Shown here in pieces: positions 11,901 through 24,956 of a stretch of 64,000 nt of DNA. The notes beneath the pieces were generated by a model. It was not told where the DNA came from and ran no database searches. It saw only the letters and a list, made by a program, of their open reading frames with translations. Location of the stretch: contig JAYMTA010000009.1 of assembly GCA_036897625.1 (NCBI GenBank), positions 1 to 64,000 of the forward strand, in the 5' to 3' direction. The DNA is from Pelargonium cotyledonis. Taxonomy: Eukaryota; Streptophyta; Magnoliopsida; Geraniales; Geraniaceae. A program made the position numbers and the translations under genes. The first letter of the stretch is position 1; every line of letters begins with the position of its first letter.

Positions 11901-13564
11901 TCCTCGAAAAGCTAAGTATTTCTCCCGTTTTTGGTACCTACTAGACTTTAGAATATACTATAAGCTCGATAGGATGAGATCTCCTTTTCTGCTATAAAGA
12001 GAAAAGGGACGGTAACTCTCTTACACTAAAGTATTTTCACTTATAGCCATTAAATAAAGTGCACTATTTCAAAACTTATAAACAATTTATACTATATTAA
12101 TAACCTATAGGATAGATTAGCTACTTGCCGTGTTCCTTAGTCTTCAACTTTGCGCATATTTTACTTTGTAGCCGATACTCCTAGAAAAGAATATAACTAG
12201 TCCTAGATTTGATTTCAATGAACTCTTATAAGGTCATAAGCATTCAAAATACTTTAAAAGAGCTTTACTGTTTAAACTCTTATTTCTTGATATATGGATT
12301 CTAGTTATACAGATAAAAAGGGTAGAGTACTCCTTCTTCCCGTTAAGATTAAGTTCCCCTAACCTTAGAAATATTATTTAGCTTGCCTTATCCAAATTTA
12401 AGAATGATGCAAAATAATAAGAGAAAAAAGTGTATAACTCAAGTTGCTTTGTTAATCTCTATAAAGTAATTGTTGTTTCTTAGCTTAACTTACTTGAATA
12501 AATAAAAACGAAGAGCTTGTAGTTAGGCTGCAGTACACTATGAGTAAGTTAGTTTTTTTTAGTGTCTTTTAATGTGCTAAGATCCGGAAACTCCTACTTT
12601 TAGGAAGCTTGAGGATTGGCTTAATTGAATACTTATGAAAGAGACAAAGACTTTACTTATTACTTTACTCGTGCTCAAACTTTTTTTGTAAGTATTACTG
12701 AAAATAGCTCTCTCTAACTACAATAATTGTATAAGAACGCATATGAGATATCTCCTGAGGAAAGACCTTATAAAAGTCTAATATTTAAGGAATTCCTCAG
12801 TCCAGTTAGCATAAGACTTCTTGCTTTCATTCTATTCTAAATTAGTTTTAGAGATACTCAGGTCAGCCCCAAAAAGAAGTGGTATAGGAAGACTTTTTTT
12901 TATACTTTTAATATCTCGAGTTAATCTCAATTTATCAAATATTCTTTTGGAAAAACTACGGCAACCCTGAAAATACTATAATAAAAGAGGACTTTTTCAT
13001 AAAGAAATCTACAATGAGATCCGATATCCCCAGGTTTCATTAATTAAAGCAGCTCTTATACCCCACTTCAATGTAAAATGTAAGAGTTGCAAAAGCGAGT
13101 ATACCCGAAAACCCGTACTAGACGTAACTCTTTTTCTATAATTTGAACGAAATCCCGGTATTGAAGCACTTTTTAAGTATTTTCTTCACAGGAGTCCAGA
13201 TGTTTACAGTCCTCTAAAGAAAATTTCCAGGAAACTCATACGTATACGTAAGCACACAGTCCTTATAAAAATTGCAGACAATAAAACTCTTTGTCAATGT
13301 GTCCTTTTGGAGTACCCTCAACTTTCCTATAATTGTGGTTATTCTTTAATTAAGGGCTTTATCGGACTACTTGTAATTTGTAATCGGACGAGTATAGATC
13401 TAACTCTTCAATACTTTAAGAAGGTATTTTATAATTTTTATTTGGGACAGGGGACAGAAAATCCTAATATAATATTAGAAGCATTTACTTTTTAAGTTAC
13501 TCAATTAGGAGTTTTTGGAAACATTCTTTGTACTAAAGAATCGAGATGTATTGCATGCTCTAGT

Positions 13565-13581
13565 AAAGGGTTCAACCCTTT
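13565..13581. repeat. Seventeen-base palindrome
   Basis: AAAGGGTT and AACCCTTT flank a single C, giving perfect eight-base arms. The central GGTTCAACC looks like a tRNA T arm, but no D arm lies at the right distance, so I treat it as a palindrome only. Confidence 0.5.
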
Positions 13582-16500
13582 TTCAGTAGCACTCCGACTC
13601 CTTTAGAGCTCTTTAAAATTTCTTTGCCAAAGACTGACTCGCCAAGTACAGCGCTTCTGGCCTTATTCCAGGAGTTCCTTTGGGCCTTGTTGATCTATCT
13701 ATATATTCGTAACTAAAAACGAGTTCTATATTTCACTTTGCATCTTCCTTCAGAGTAAACTCGATCCTCATAAAAGGTTATCCTTGCCCACGCACGACCC
13801 CAGAAGCTCCCTTTTTAAGAGCTAGATTATATAAGAAGAGAACTCCTACTAAACGGGCTTCTCAGAGTAAATGCTCTTACTCTTTCTTAGCTTCGGTACT
13901 TTTAGTATTTAATCCACAAAGTCAAGAGTGTTTAACTTGTAAGATTATAAGGCCCTGATGAGTCATATATATTCTGTCTTCTATCGAGAGTTTGGGTACC
14001 TCTATGGTATCCTCAGAGCAAATTAACTCTAAAAAAAGGAACTTTAACTAGTCAGATTTTCTTGTTTATTAATTAAGTTAGCCGATAATCGAGAAATTCT
14101 GCATGTTTTTAACAAAGTCTTTCTTAAAAAAATTATACTACAAAATTTATACGGATTCTTTCATAAGTAACTCCGGAGTTTTCTTAAATCTGATTCTGAT
14201 CAATAAAATTTTCCGTAAAGCAAAATAAACTCTTAAGAAACCTTATTCTACTTATTGATATGAGATTAAATGTAAAATTCCTGAAGTATAGAAGTACTAA
14301 AAACTTCAAATTTGCTGTAGCCTTTTTAAAGTAAAGTTATAGAAGGTTTCCTGGATCAAAAAGCTATTCTAGTATTTGTCGGATTTAGCCCTAATTTGAT
14401 TTGAGAAATCGGTAGAGGAAACACAAAAACGAATAGTAACAGGTAAGGGAAGTTCTCGGAAGGTAAGGAAAAGGCCCCAATCTAAGAACAATACAGTTTT
14501 AGTCAATAATTCAGGTTGTTTTTAGTAAGAAATGCGTATTCTCCTATATTTAGAGGACTCTACGGGACCCTCTTTTCCTCGACAATGAAATTTAGAATAT
14601 TTAGAACTCGTTGTTTTAAGGTTAGGAATTAGAGAAAAAAATTCCTTATTGGCCTAGAATTGCGATAAGACACCCCCCGAGGATTCCCTCTACTAATTTA
14701 AATCGTACTTTATCGAAAACATTACTAGGGGATAAGCCCTACAAGAAGGGATATACATTAGGCAGCATGTAGTGTGGGATTTTATTTGCTTCTTACTTAG
14801 CGGGCTCCGCCGCCTATATTTGAAAGGAATAAAGTTATAAGTTATCCCATATTCTTTTTATTATAAAAGCCAGATTCTTATTCCAGAAATCTAGGAAAAC
14901 TATATACTATAAGTCCACCCCTTGAAAATTTAGAACCAATAAACCCCTTAAAAGGGGGACCTATATCTAAGAAAAAAATACGGCTGCATTTAACAAATAA
15001 GGAAACTTGGCAAGGATTTCCAAGTAAAGGTAAATCTGGTTAGGGATCCAATTAGTATAAGTTTCGCTTTATTATTAGGACAGAGAAAGAATTTTAGTTA
15101 GCTCTCCTACTTTATATAGTAAAGGGCATTCCCGAAACTAAGAGTTCCCTATTAGATGATCCCTTTTTTACTCCATAAAGCACCTCTTACAGGCTATTGA
15201 AACCAGTTCTATAACTATCTTTTAACGAAGCGATCATTAAGATTTTCCAGTAAGCATACTCTTATTAGGTTTGACTTTTATTAAAGAAAAACTCCTCAAT
15301 AATTTTGTACATTAGCGTAAGAATAGTTTGACTTTTTAGTATACGACAACCCCCCTTTTTGTAAGAAGTCAAACTTACAATAAACGATTTTGCCAATAGT
15401 AAAATTCTTTTAAGAAATTCTTTTGCCGAATAAATGAGGAATTTTTTGTATGGTAGGTTACTCGGATAATCCAAGATTGCCATAAAATTAGAGAAGTTCT
15501 AAGCTTTATTTGTACTGTAAAAGTAAGACTATGGCTCAAGAAAAAGCACTGCTTCAAGAAATTCAGGGGATTTTCGCGCTTCAATCTAATATCTCTGGCT
15601 TTTGACTAGTTTTAGTATAAGAGGAAGCTCTTCGCCTTCGACTGTGGGTGCTCATAAACTTCCTTTAGGAACTCTTTTGTTATTTCAGAAGCACTCTTTA
15701 ACGTAATTCTTATCGGTTAAAAAGTAAACTTCTCTAGTCCGCTAATTATTTTAAAATCTATTAGACTTAGAAACTAGAATCCAGCTACAATGAAATATCT
15801 TGAGAGTATAGGATTTCCGCTCCTTACCAATGTATAAGATAAACCCGAATTAATAAAGTACTTAGGACCAAAATTGAAAGGCTTCCATGTAAAATGTATC
15901 TCTAAAGTTTAATTTAACTAAAAAAGGAAACTTACAGCTTTATTAATAATGTAGTTACTGTAAAAACTCCCAATCTCGTTGGCTAAATGTCCTTTTACAA
16001 TCGGATTGAAGAAACTAAAAAGTAGCAAGTGGAAATAGCAGCTAAATATCTTAATAAATACTGCCTAATTAAGGAAGCTGCCTAAAATTTATAGACCCAG
16101 ACTAAATCACTAACTTAATCTCGGTAAAAAGGATTACCTTAGTGAGTACTTTTTACTAGGGAATCCATATAAATAATGTCTCTAAAATTATCTAAATATA
16201 TGAAAAAGAAGCAAGCCTAACTGTCCTTCTAACATTGAAGTAGTTTTTTTCAGTAAAGTATATAAAGTTATAAAAAACTTTAAAATCTAGTTTTCTATGA
16301 AAAATGCTATGGTACCCCGCGGGTTTACCTTACTAACTCACACCTATTACAACACAACTGGCTTATCTGTCAGTCAATAAGATATCCCAGGAAATACAAA
16401 GCATGCTTTTACACGGAGCTTACTTCCCTGCCTAAAGAAATACAAAGAGGTCAGTTTCATCCCATCTTACATTTTAGGACTCTATGCAAATTGCTTATGT

Positions 16501-17051
16501 TTTTGAACTTTGTGTGTATATACGCAAGCTTTTCCTTGTTACACTAAGTTACTTATTTATTAACACCTATAATGATAATTCTTTGGGATCAATACTATGA
16601 GAATTTGGAAGAAGGGTTTATATATAATCAACAAGAATAGAATAAAATTACTAGAATGAAAAAGAGGAGGCCCCTTATTAGGCTATGAGATAAGGGTACC
16701 CTTTAGTTTAATTGACCTAAAAAAGCGAATGCTGAGCAGTCTCCATGCGGAAGTCCTTTGTAAGGAAGATCCCTATATCTAGAAATATTGTAATTATTAT
16801 TACGGAATTGCAGGAAATTTGAGTAATTCCTATATTCTTTTCTAAGGAATATACTTTATGTTTCCTAAATAGCTTTTTAGTCAAACAAATAGGATGCCTT
16901 ATTAGTTAGTTATTTTAAAAAACTACCACCTCGGTAATTTAATCTAGTATAGTGGGTAGCTGGGAGAGTACAGCGCAATTTCTATACACTGAGTCAAATA
17001 TGTTTGTGATTTTTGAGTCTTCTTACTCAAGTAGAATACTACCTAATCCTT

Positions 17052-17121
17052 TCAGAGTGAAACTGGATTTGAACCCCCCGAAAAATGAAATAACTTGCTA
17101 TAAATATAAACATCCAGAAGG
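17052..17121 (-). pseudogene. Possible tRNA 3' relic
   Basis: On the minus strand CGGGGGGTTCAAATCCAG resembles a tRNA T arm. Upstream, TATAGCAAG could be the start of a D arm. The anticodon region is pure A/T and does not fold. The T-arm word is the only strong signal, so this may be a chance match. Confidence 0.22.
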
Positions 17122-17774
17122 TGTAGTTTTTCAGATATAGATCCCACTTTTTAGTACTTTTTGTAATTCAATTAGAATCCTGTTACTTTCGCATGGGTCC
17201 AAATTTCATGTCAGCACTTTCATAACAGCATATTTTGGATTGGCAGCAAGCATTCGAATATAGTAAATTGTACAACGAAATTACTTAAATAAGATAACCT
17301 ATAGGATTCTTTTTACAAGCGACTCTCATTTGTACCAAAGCAATGAATATACGTAGTAGAGTTAAACAAGAAAGACCCACTATACTAATATCCGTAGGCC
17401 TCATCGTGTTGTTTACTTAATGATCCGGATTCAAAATCTGAAGTTAAAGCAGCCGAACCTTTTTTCTTCGGAATAATAGTGTCTATTAAAACTCCTCTTT
17501 CTTATAAAGTTAAAGTATAAACCACCCTCCGCAGTTAAAAGTCTATGTGCAAAGTACCTAGAATATAGCCCTCAAATAAGGTCTTCTTGCTAGCATATCC
17601 ATTAGATATATCATAATGCGTGAAAGCTTCCTAAATGGATAGGGTGTAAAGAGAGTATGCTTGTTTACGCTTGTTGTAACAACCCAAAATTTTCAATAAA
17701 ACGAGAAATACCCGTGCATATCAGAGGTACAAATACATTGGAACATTTAGGACCCCTTTAGGACAATAGGGGAT
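17122..17774. other. Spacer, no gene seen
   Basis: No open frame of note, no tRNA fold and no repeat that I can recognise. Confidence 0.55.
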
Positions 17775-17858
17775 ATAGGTTCAGTAGGACTCGAACCTTT
17801 ACATGATGATTGCATTAACCGGTGCTCTAACCATGCCTTAACCATGTAGCTATACTAA
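17775..17858 (-). pseudogene. tRNA-Gln-like relic with insertion
   Basis: Minus strand: AGTATAGC, then ATGGTTAAGGCA (D arm), then a second similar word TGGTTAGAGCA, then ACCGG, and finally CATGTAAAGGTTCGAGTCC (T arm). The two ends resemble mitochondrial tRNA-Gln as I remember it. The middle is longer than normal because the D-arm word appears twice, as if by local duplication. The anticodon region is altered and no TTG lies in the expected place. The acceptor stem does not close. It is a decayed gene, not a working one. Confidence 0.5.
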
Positions 17859-19711
17859 AAAAACTTTCCACTTTCACTATTACGAGAGTCATAAAACATA
17901 AATGCTCACCTTTCTAATAAACGACATTGCAAAGCATACAGGATGGTCTATTTTTATATAAGTGATTTCTAAACTATTTCTTTTTCAGTTTTTTGAAGAA
18001 AGCACTTTTTTGTAATACCGGTGCGGTGTTTTTCTGGATTCTCTGGATTCTTAGTCGTAGGAACTCCATATTACCTTTCTTAGGAATCCTCCTCTAGGGC
18101 TATACCTGCCTTCTTACGAACCTTCTTTTTGTTGCTGCCTATAACTTGCCAAATAGCTTAAAGGAAACCTTTGAAACGCCTTCAAAATACACGAATAGGA
18201 ATTCCCTCCTGACCCGGGGAAACTCTTACCAAAATAAGACCTTAGTACTAGAAAATCCCTCAGAACTTTAATGAAACTAACCAAAAGCAAATCCTTCTTA
18301 GATATAGGAAAACCCTTGCTTATCCCCTGAAGCTAAACCCCTCATTCTTAATCTAAAGAATACCTAGGTAACCCTTACTTTATTGTCTGGAGTTTAAAGA
18401 AGTAAGATCTTGTTAAATCTTGTAGAGTGGATGCACTACTTACTCTTTTTTTTTTTCTAAAAAGCGGTTGGACCCACCCCGCAAAGATTGCTTTTATGTA
18501 CTGGAATTCCGTTTTACAGGGTATGCTTCTACTATTGCTGCGTTGATCAAGGATCCTACTTACTAAACTTTTTTTTAAGAAACTCCGACTAACCAAGGCT
18601 TATAAAACCCGGCTAAGCCCAGTATACGTACCAACCCACGTATTCCATATACTGCATTTATCTATCGAGCAAGCAAAGGAAACTTATTCTAGTTAGTAAA
18701 TAAGTAAGAAATAAGTTAAGTATAAATGTGTAACATATTTCGATGCTTATAGAGTTGTGTATTTCTTTTTTTTTAGTTACTTCTATATGTTTTTAGTGAT
18801 TCGCTATTGGGTCAACAAACATCTAAATATGGACGATATACCCTCTAAGATGTACGACAAGTCCTCACTTCTTTAACTAATCCTAATTAGATAAAACTGG
18901 AAATTAACGAAATTCCGCTTCAATAAGTTCTGGCTGAGAGACTTTGTCCTACCTTGATACTACAAGAGGCTCTATCTTATTAAACTTGCTTTGTTTTGTA
19001 GATAAATGCTGAGCGAGTAGAAGGTAGACTCGAATGCTGTGCCATAGATACTATAAATAAGGCTTTCCTTACTGCAGAAAAAGAGAAACCGTCGGTAGCT
19101 CAATTTCATTTTTTTGATATCTTATAATTAAGTGACAATGTATTAAGAATTCTTTAAAAGTGGATGCACTTAGTGAATATAAACCTCTTTTAGGAGTACG
19201 CGGATAAAGCTTCAGTCTGTAAAAAAATTGTATCTTAGAAAAGTATAGAGAGGTACCCCTTATTTCTTAAACTAGTTCTTGACGCGGATACGTCTTACGT
19301 GATTTCGGCCTTATTTACACAGGACTATAGGTAAATAAATTTAGATTAGAATCGGCTTTACAAACAGAAAAGAAAAGCACTAACCAATAAACTTTCACGA
19401 AATTTGAAAACTAACTCATTCCTAAACAAATTGTAAAAAACTAGAAGGATCCTCAAAAGCCAGGCTTTAATAGACTCATTTAGCCTAGTATGGAGCACAT
19501 ATTTTATTAACAGAAAGGGGAACCCCTGACCCCTTACTTAATGCATAAGGAGAATCTAATTGAATTCTTATATACATCACCAATCTCATAAAACTAAAAC
19601 AACAAATATTGATGGGTCAGGAATACAATACGCGTTTTAAAAGCAGTCCGCTTTCCTCTTTTTCCTTTTGTTGTGTTGTGTTTCTTCTCCCAAGTTTAGA
19701 TCCTAGAATTC
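17859..19711. other. Spacer, no gene seen
   Basis: No supported gene. The open frame at 18375-18596 on the minus strand (73 codons) has no recognisable motif. Poly-T stretches occur near 18,447 and 18,767. Confidence 0.55.
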
Positions 19712-19786
19712 TTTGTTAGAGCATAAGCCTCGCCCCTCTATCTAAAGTCATGGGTTCGGATCCCACGAGCTGTCTATCTCTACATA
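19712..19786 (+). pseudogene. tRNA-like relic, possibly Gly(GCC)
   Basis: The plus strand shows TTAGAGCATA (D-arm-like), then GCCTCGCC, then TCATGGGTTCGGATCCCAC (T arm). Four of five T-stem pairs form (TGGG with CCCA). The middle loosely follows mitochondrial tRNA-Gly, GCATAGCCTTGCC in my memory, which would place GCC in the loop. The anticodon stem itself does not pair. The T arm is good evidence for tRNA origin; the isotype is a guess. Confidence 0.42.
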
Positions 19787-22700
19787 ATCTTAGAAGGTAT
19801 ACCTATACCTCCCGCCTTAGATAAGAGAAAAAGAACTAAAACTGAAAGAGCTCTCGGACTTGAGGCGAGGTTCTAACTAATTTATAATAAAGCTTTTCCT
19901 TCTGCCCCTTTACTTTAGTTGGCCGATGAGCCTATTATAAACAAAACTCTACCCAGTCTCGTAAAAGCAAGAAAAATTTAGGTATGTATCCTTTACTGCT
20001 TTTTTGAGTATTCTCCGGTATCTTATAGAAAAAGAAACTCCATTTGTAGACTCATAATTCTGAGAGCTATTGCTTTTGTCCTTGACCGAAAATGAGATTA
20101 CACTTTATATTATTAAAGAAAAAGAGGAATCATTAAGAAAGCGAGATTCATAATGCCTACTTTAGGATATGCAGGAATAGCTACTCCTGGTTACTCTTTT
20201 TACTCATAATCGCAAGTTTACAATGCAATGCATTCCATCTCAAGCTAGCTACGCGGGGACCCTTCAACGATCAAATACTTATCTATTTTGGGTATATAAA
20301 GTACTTCTTTCAAGCATCTTTTTACTATACCAAATATAATCCCAAAAGTACCCTTATATAGAGATGTATAAACGTCGATCCACTGGGTTACTTCGATTAA
20401 ATAGAATAAAAACCTTACGAGTAATCGGCTTATTCCCAGCACGTGTCCTTTCAAGTCAATAATACCCCTCGATCCTTCTATGAGCATCCCTTAGAAAGTA
20501 GAAACCTAAGCAACTTTTTAAATACGCGCGAAAGCTTTTCTTTATGATCAACCTATCTGAAAGTGCTCTCTATTTGCTTGCGGGAAGATCGAGTTACAGG
20601 ATATAGATAGGCCCCTATTTACTAGTTAACGGAAGTTGATTACTCATATTTTTGTCCAGCAAAGACTTCTTTGTACTATTCCTAAATAAGTCTCTTTTCA
20701 AGGGGTTTACTCTGGCTTTTGTAGTGCATAAAACTACAGGGCAACCCCTACCCCTAATAGATGAAATGGAAATCCTTACCCTTATCTTACCAAGCTTATG
20801 TATCAAAGTCCTATACTTATTAATTAAGAAAAAACTGTGCAATACTCACAATTTCTTAAGAAACCCCAATCCCAATGAGGGAAGAGCAAGCTTTTAGAGT
20901 CAAAGCCATGGGTTCTAATGAGGTAAACTCAACAGATGTTAATATTGATTAAATGGAAGCTATTCTTTGTGAACTATTCAGCATTGTCTTCTCTTTAAGC
21001 TAATGCTTGAATAAAAAGCCCCGAACTCGTTTGGAAATAGTTTACTTATAATGCTTATATCTGAAAGCGGTCCAATAATCTAATCTAACGTAAATGTAAA
21101 TGAAAAGTAAATCAACAAGACTCTGAAGCCTCCATTTGATAAAACCGGTTTTGGGACCAGGCAATAAATAGGCGTTACTTAGTAATTAAACAAATAAGTA
21201 CTAGCTGTTATTAGTATTTCTCATGAGATGACCTTATAAAACTAACATGCATCCTGGGATTTCCCTAATAGGTGGGTTTTTTATCTTCCTCAGATTTAGT
21301 TAATTCAAGCTAAATTAAATGTTAGTTTTTAGGGGGTTATAACGCGATGGCAGTATTTTTCGAAACTGAATCCTTTTTTGGGGCTTACTGATCTGTCCAT
21401 TAAATCTATCTATACCTCCGAAACGACTTTTTATCTTTCCAATTTATACACACATTTCCTTTTCGAGTCGGGAAGAAGAGGTTTCACTTTTTAAGCCTTC
21501 TTATGAGTTCATCAACCCCACTCAGACTCATTTTAACTTGCCTAAATAAACTCTAACTCCTAGCCAAAGTGAATTTAAGAATTTTAATAACAGGCATTTA
21601 TTGTACTTACTTTTAGAGAGACCCCGCTTTCAAGAAATCCTTAGATTGTTATATGTTCCGTAGATTTCTTTGTTTTAGATTGCGTGAATGACTCTCACCA
21701 AAGGGACTATGAATTCCTTTAGTAATGTTGTCGGGATCCTTTGAAATTGCAAACTCTTAGTCTTAGTAAAGCTTAAATGTATATTAGAAACAATTACCTT
21801 ATGAAGGAAGTAGAAAGCTTTAAGATATAAGCGCCATGCACAGCGCACGCAGCTGTATAAACCTCAAAATAATCAGAAAAGTAGAACTGCAAACTACTCA
21901 GTTTGTGTAGAATGTTTACAAAAAGTTTGTTAATATGCTCGCAACTTATGTTTATATAGACTACTCAAGTAGAACTTATCCCTCTTCAAGGACTTCCTAA
22001 TAATTATAATTGTACGTGTGTAAGGGTCTTGCATTGCTTGCTATATTACAAAATTCCAAAAGGATTTCCTTGGTATAAAAATCGCCCCTAATAAACCAAT
22101 AGGAAAGAAATCTCATGTTTAAGGAGCTTTAGAAGAATCCTCTAGGATCTCGAATACCTATATAATTTCTCTTTACTATTGATTTTTAGTGTTGCAAGGT
22201 ATACCTAATTGCGGGTCACAAACTCAAGGCAAGAAGCTTTCTTTTCTGAGTAATAATTTAGTAGGGAATTTGGGATTAATAAAGTCAAAGTGGAGTTTTC
22301 CGTCTTACGTCACTCAAAACCAGGGTTTCAGTTTTAAAAAGTCTAAGAAGGATCCATTTAATATTTATGTTACAGGTATTCCGACGAGCTTATAGCTTTA
22401 TGCATTTTAAGGAACCTTCAGAAACCTGAAATCAAGGACGGAAAAGTTTACCTTCTTGTATCTCCTGAGTAAGATCTCAAGTCAATATAATTTAGGTTTG
22501 GGAAAGAAAAGGTTAATAGGAATCGGACGAAATCGCTTAAATAGAAAGAATTTAGAATCTCAGTACACAGACAAAGTACATGCTTTTCTTATACCCAACA
22601 TTAAATTTCTAAAAGCTAAATCAACTAGAAAACAAGTATACGCTATGCTAGCGAATAGTAAGCCTCACATATTCTTAGAGGACTTGACTATAATAAAGTT

Positions 22701-24125
22701 CATGGCTTCTCTTAGATTTTAATAAAAGAAACATATTTTACGCGTGGTGCAGATAGAGATGTTAAGGGAAAAGTATCCCGTTCGCATCTATTTCAGGGAT
22801 ATTTATGCATAGACTTTTTACACTAGGGACTCCTTTTTAAAACTTTACTTTTTCTATAGTACTAAGAAGCTCCCCGGTTCCTAGTATTTAGTATATTCTA
22901 TGGGATACGAATTCCTCTAATAAGAATTACTATGTTTAATTCGGTATCTAGTCAAAGTAAAAGAGTCAGCTATGTTGCTACTACAAAGAGATATGGGGAA
23001 CTTTTGAATTTCTTTATTATGTTACTTCGTTCGATCATTCAGTGAAATACTTAGTTGACAAACAGATTGAGAACATCTATACTATAGTCAATTGCAGCAA
23101 ATCAATCCAGAATTTTAGGACTAACTATAAGTAAGTTCTAAATGTATATACTAAAAGATTCTCGGCTCAGCTAAAAGGCCTTACAGAAAGCTCTCGTTAA
23201 TAAATTAGAAGTTTTACTCCATCAATCGAGAATACTCTGCTAAGTATATTAGGTCCCCGTCTAAATACTACCTAGTAAAAATGGATAAAGTCTTATAGTA
23301 ATTAAGGGCACAACCTTACTTGGTTAGAATCAACTATATTCACTTAAAAATACTATTTAATTCTCCAACATTTTACCCCTGCAAAAGCTCCTTGATCTAA
23401 AAAAAGTATTCGAGGTTTCGCTTTTGGGCTAATGCTTGAAGTGAGACTCCGCTATACTCTTAGTGAACTAATAACTGTACCCCTTTTCACCCTTAAGAGA
23501 TTTCAAGGGGATTTTAACCTTTTCATACCCCTAGGCATTCCAATAGGGTTCCTCTTGACATATGCTTAATAGCCTCTTTTTTATGACTCGACTCCCCTTG
23601 TATTACTCTAGTTATTAGATTCAGAGAATAAGATTTTACTTAAGGGTTATGGTACTAAAAACTTTGAAGGAGTTCTCTAGCTATATAAACACTTCCCTAA
23701 TCCTTGATTAAATGACAGCTACTGTTTTTTGGCAGGAGCTAGATAGACTCTTATAGTTCTGGAAAAAGTTGACAGCAATTTCCCCATGGTTAAGTGATTT
23801 AAGACGTAATATGAACAAGGTTTATTAGGTTAGGTACGTGTTTTAGAGATTCCACTGTATTTTTGTAGTGCTTCCAAAGCAGCTTTAAAAAAAGACTTAA
23901 TCTTGCTCCTATGCCTCCCTAATACTTAAAACTCCCTAAGTCTTTGTAGCTTCTTACAAAGTAAACCCCTCCTAAGTAACAGAACTCTAAGTGACTTTCT
24001 GACTAAAAGAATCCACTAGACTTTAAATCTATAAGAAACTACGAAAAGAGTTCTTAAAACATTTAAGCCATAGAAGTCGAAGAGCTTAACACCCTACTTA
24101 GTATAGTAAAGCCGATTTTTAATAA
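19787..24125. other. Long spacer, no gene seen
   Basis: No defensible gene in over 4 kb. Open frames at 20245-20487, 20615-20842, 20652-20897 and 22456-22722 (68-88 codons; the last with a TTG start and many basic residues) are of chance length, and two of them overlap on opposite strands. A Pro- or Gln-like anticodon word near 21,150 has no T arm. Confidence 0.55.
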
Positions 24126-24200
24126 CTTTTCGGGACTGACAGGACTTGAACCTATGGGGTTTATACTAGGATTTCTTTGCTCTACCACGGATCCTTTTAT
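24126..24200 (-). pseudogene. tRNA-like relic, Asp-like 3' end
   Basis: Minus strand: GTGGTAGAGCA (D arm), then ATAGGTTCAAGTCCTGT (T arm) and CAGTCCCG as the acceptor 3' side. All five T-stem pairs form if one G-T pair is allowed. The ending GTCAGTCCCG is the ending of tRNA-Asp(GUC) of plastids and many plant mitochondria, as I remember it. The anticodon region shows no GTC in a folded loop and the 5' acceptor strand does not match its partner. The 3' half is well kept while the rest has decayed. Confidence 0.5.
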
Positions 24201-24889
24201 AAATTATTGGTTTCGTTCTTCATAGGAGCTCTATTGGCTAGAATTCTTGAATTTCTTTCTTCTATTTAAGCTATTTTGTGGTTGATAGAATGGCACCCCT
24301 TAGCCTACAGAGAAATTAAAGGGACCCCTTCTTTCTTTATACACTAATAGATATAATATTTTTGGAGTTCTTGTACAAATTTAGGAGTGCTCCGAAACGT
24401 GATACACTGAAAAGAGTGCTTTTTTCCCCTTTTTTTTCCAAGAGGATCCTTTTGATCTAACTTCTCTCTGGATACCAGAAAATGAGTATTACTTTACACT
24501 ATTAGAAAAAAAAAAGTTGCATATCCCAAGGCTGAAACCTCCTTTGCTTTTTGAGGGACCTGACCTGATAAGATTTTTTGTTAAGACCATACGGAATCTT
24601 AGGTATTTTTCTGTTGGTAGAATTTACTGCTAAAAGGAAAAGACCCCTTAGGCTTAGGGAATTCCAGATGAGTTACTAATCAACCTAGTAAAAACCTATA
24701 ATTTTTGGAAACCCTTGTCCTAAACCTAAGTGTTCTCTATACTGGAAGCTCAAATTCCATTAGGGAGAAATTTAGTAACAAATTACTAGTCTTAAAATAA
24801 CGAGTAGGCCTAAAAGTAAACTTCTACCAAGATATTTACGGGGTTTTCACTCCTGGATAAATAACATCAAATAAATATTGAATAAAGCA
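24201..24889. other. Spacer, no gene seen
   Basis: AT-rich with several homopolymer runs; nothing else recognised. Confidence 0.55.
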
Positions 24890-24956
24890 ATACTAGAGTC
24901 GACTTAAACCTACGACATGCACGTCTGTGGATCTTTGCTTTACTCAGTTCCTTTTA
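24890..24956 (-). pseudogene. tRNA-like relic, isotype unresolved
   Basis: Minus strand: GAGTAAAGCAAAGA (poor D arm), ACGTGCATGTCGTAGGTTTAAGTC (anticodon 3' side and T arm region). The T loop begins TTTAAGT in place of TTCAAGT, and the T stem is largely unpaired. It lies about 700 bases from the better relic at 24.15 kb on the same strand. The call depends on the general order of boxes only. Confidence 0.28.

Larger units (their letters stand above)
10902..17051. other. Long spacer, no gene seen
   Basis: Six kilobases with no supported gene. It contains a G-rich island near 11.3-11.9 kb and a palindrome at 13565-13581, both listed separately. Open frames such as 13307-13495 and 15265-15483 are 60-75 codons and not credible. 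Confidence 0.55.

Noticed and set aside
13545-13600. Possible tRNA with T arm GGTTCAACC
   Set aside because: The T-arm word is part of a perfect 17-base palindrome and no D arm or anticodon arm lies at the right distance.
20040-20080. Word ACTCATAATTCTGA like an initiator tRNA-Met anticodon arm
   Set aside because: Short match only; no D or T arm in position.
21135-21175. Anticodon-arm-like GGTTTTGGGACC (Pro or Gln type)
   Set aside because: No D arm before it and no T arm after it.
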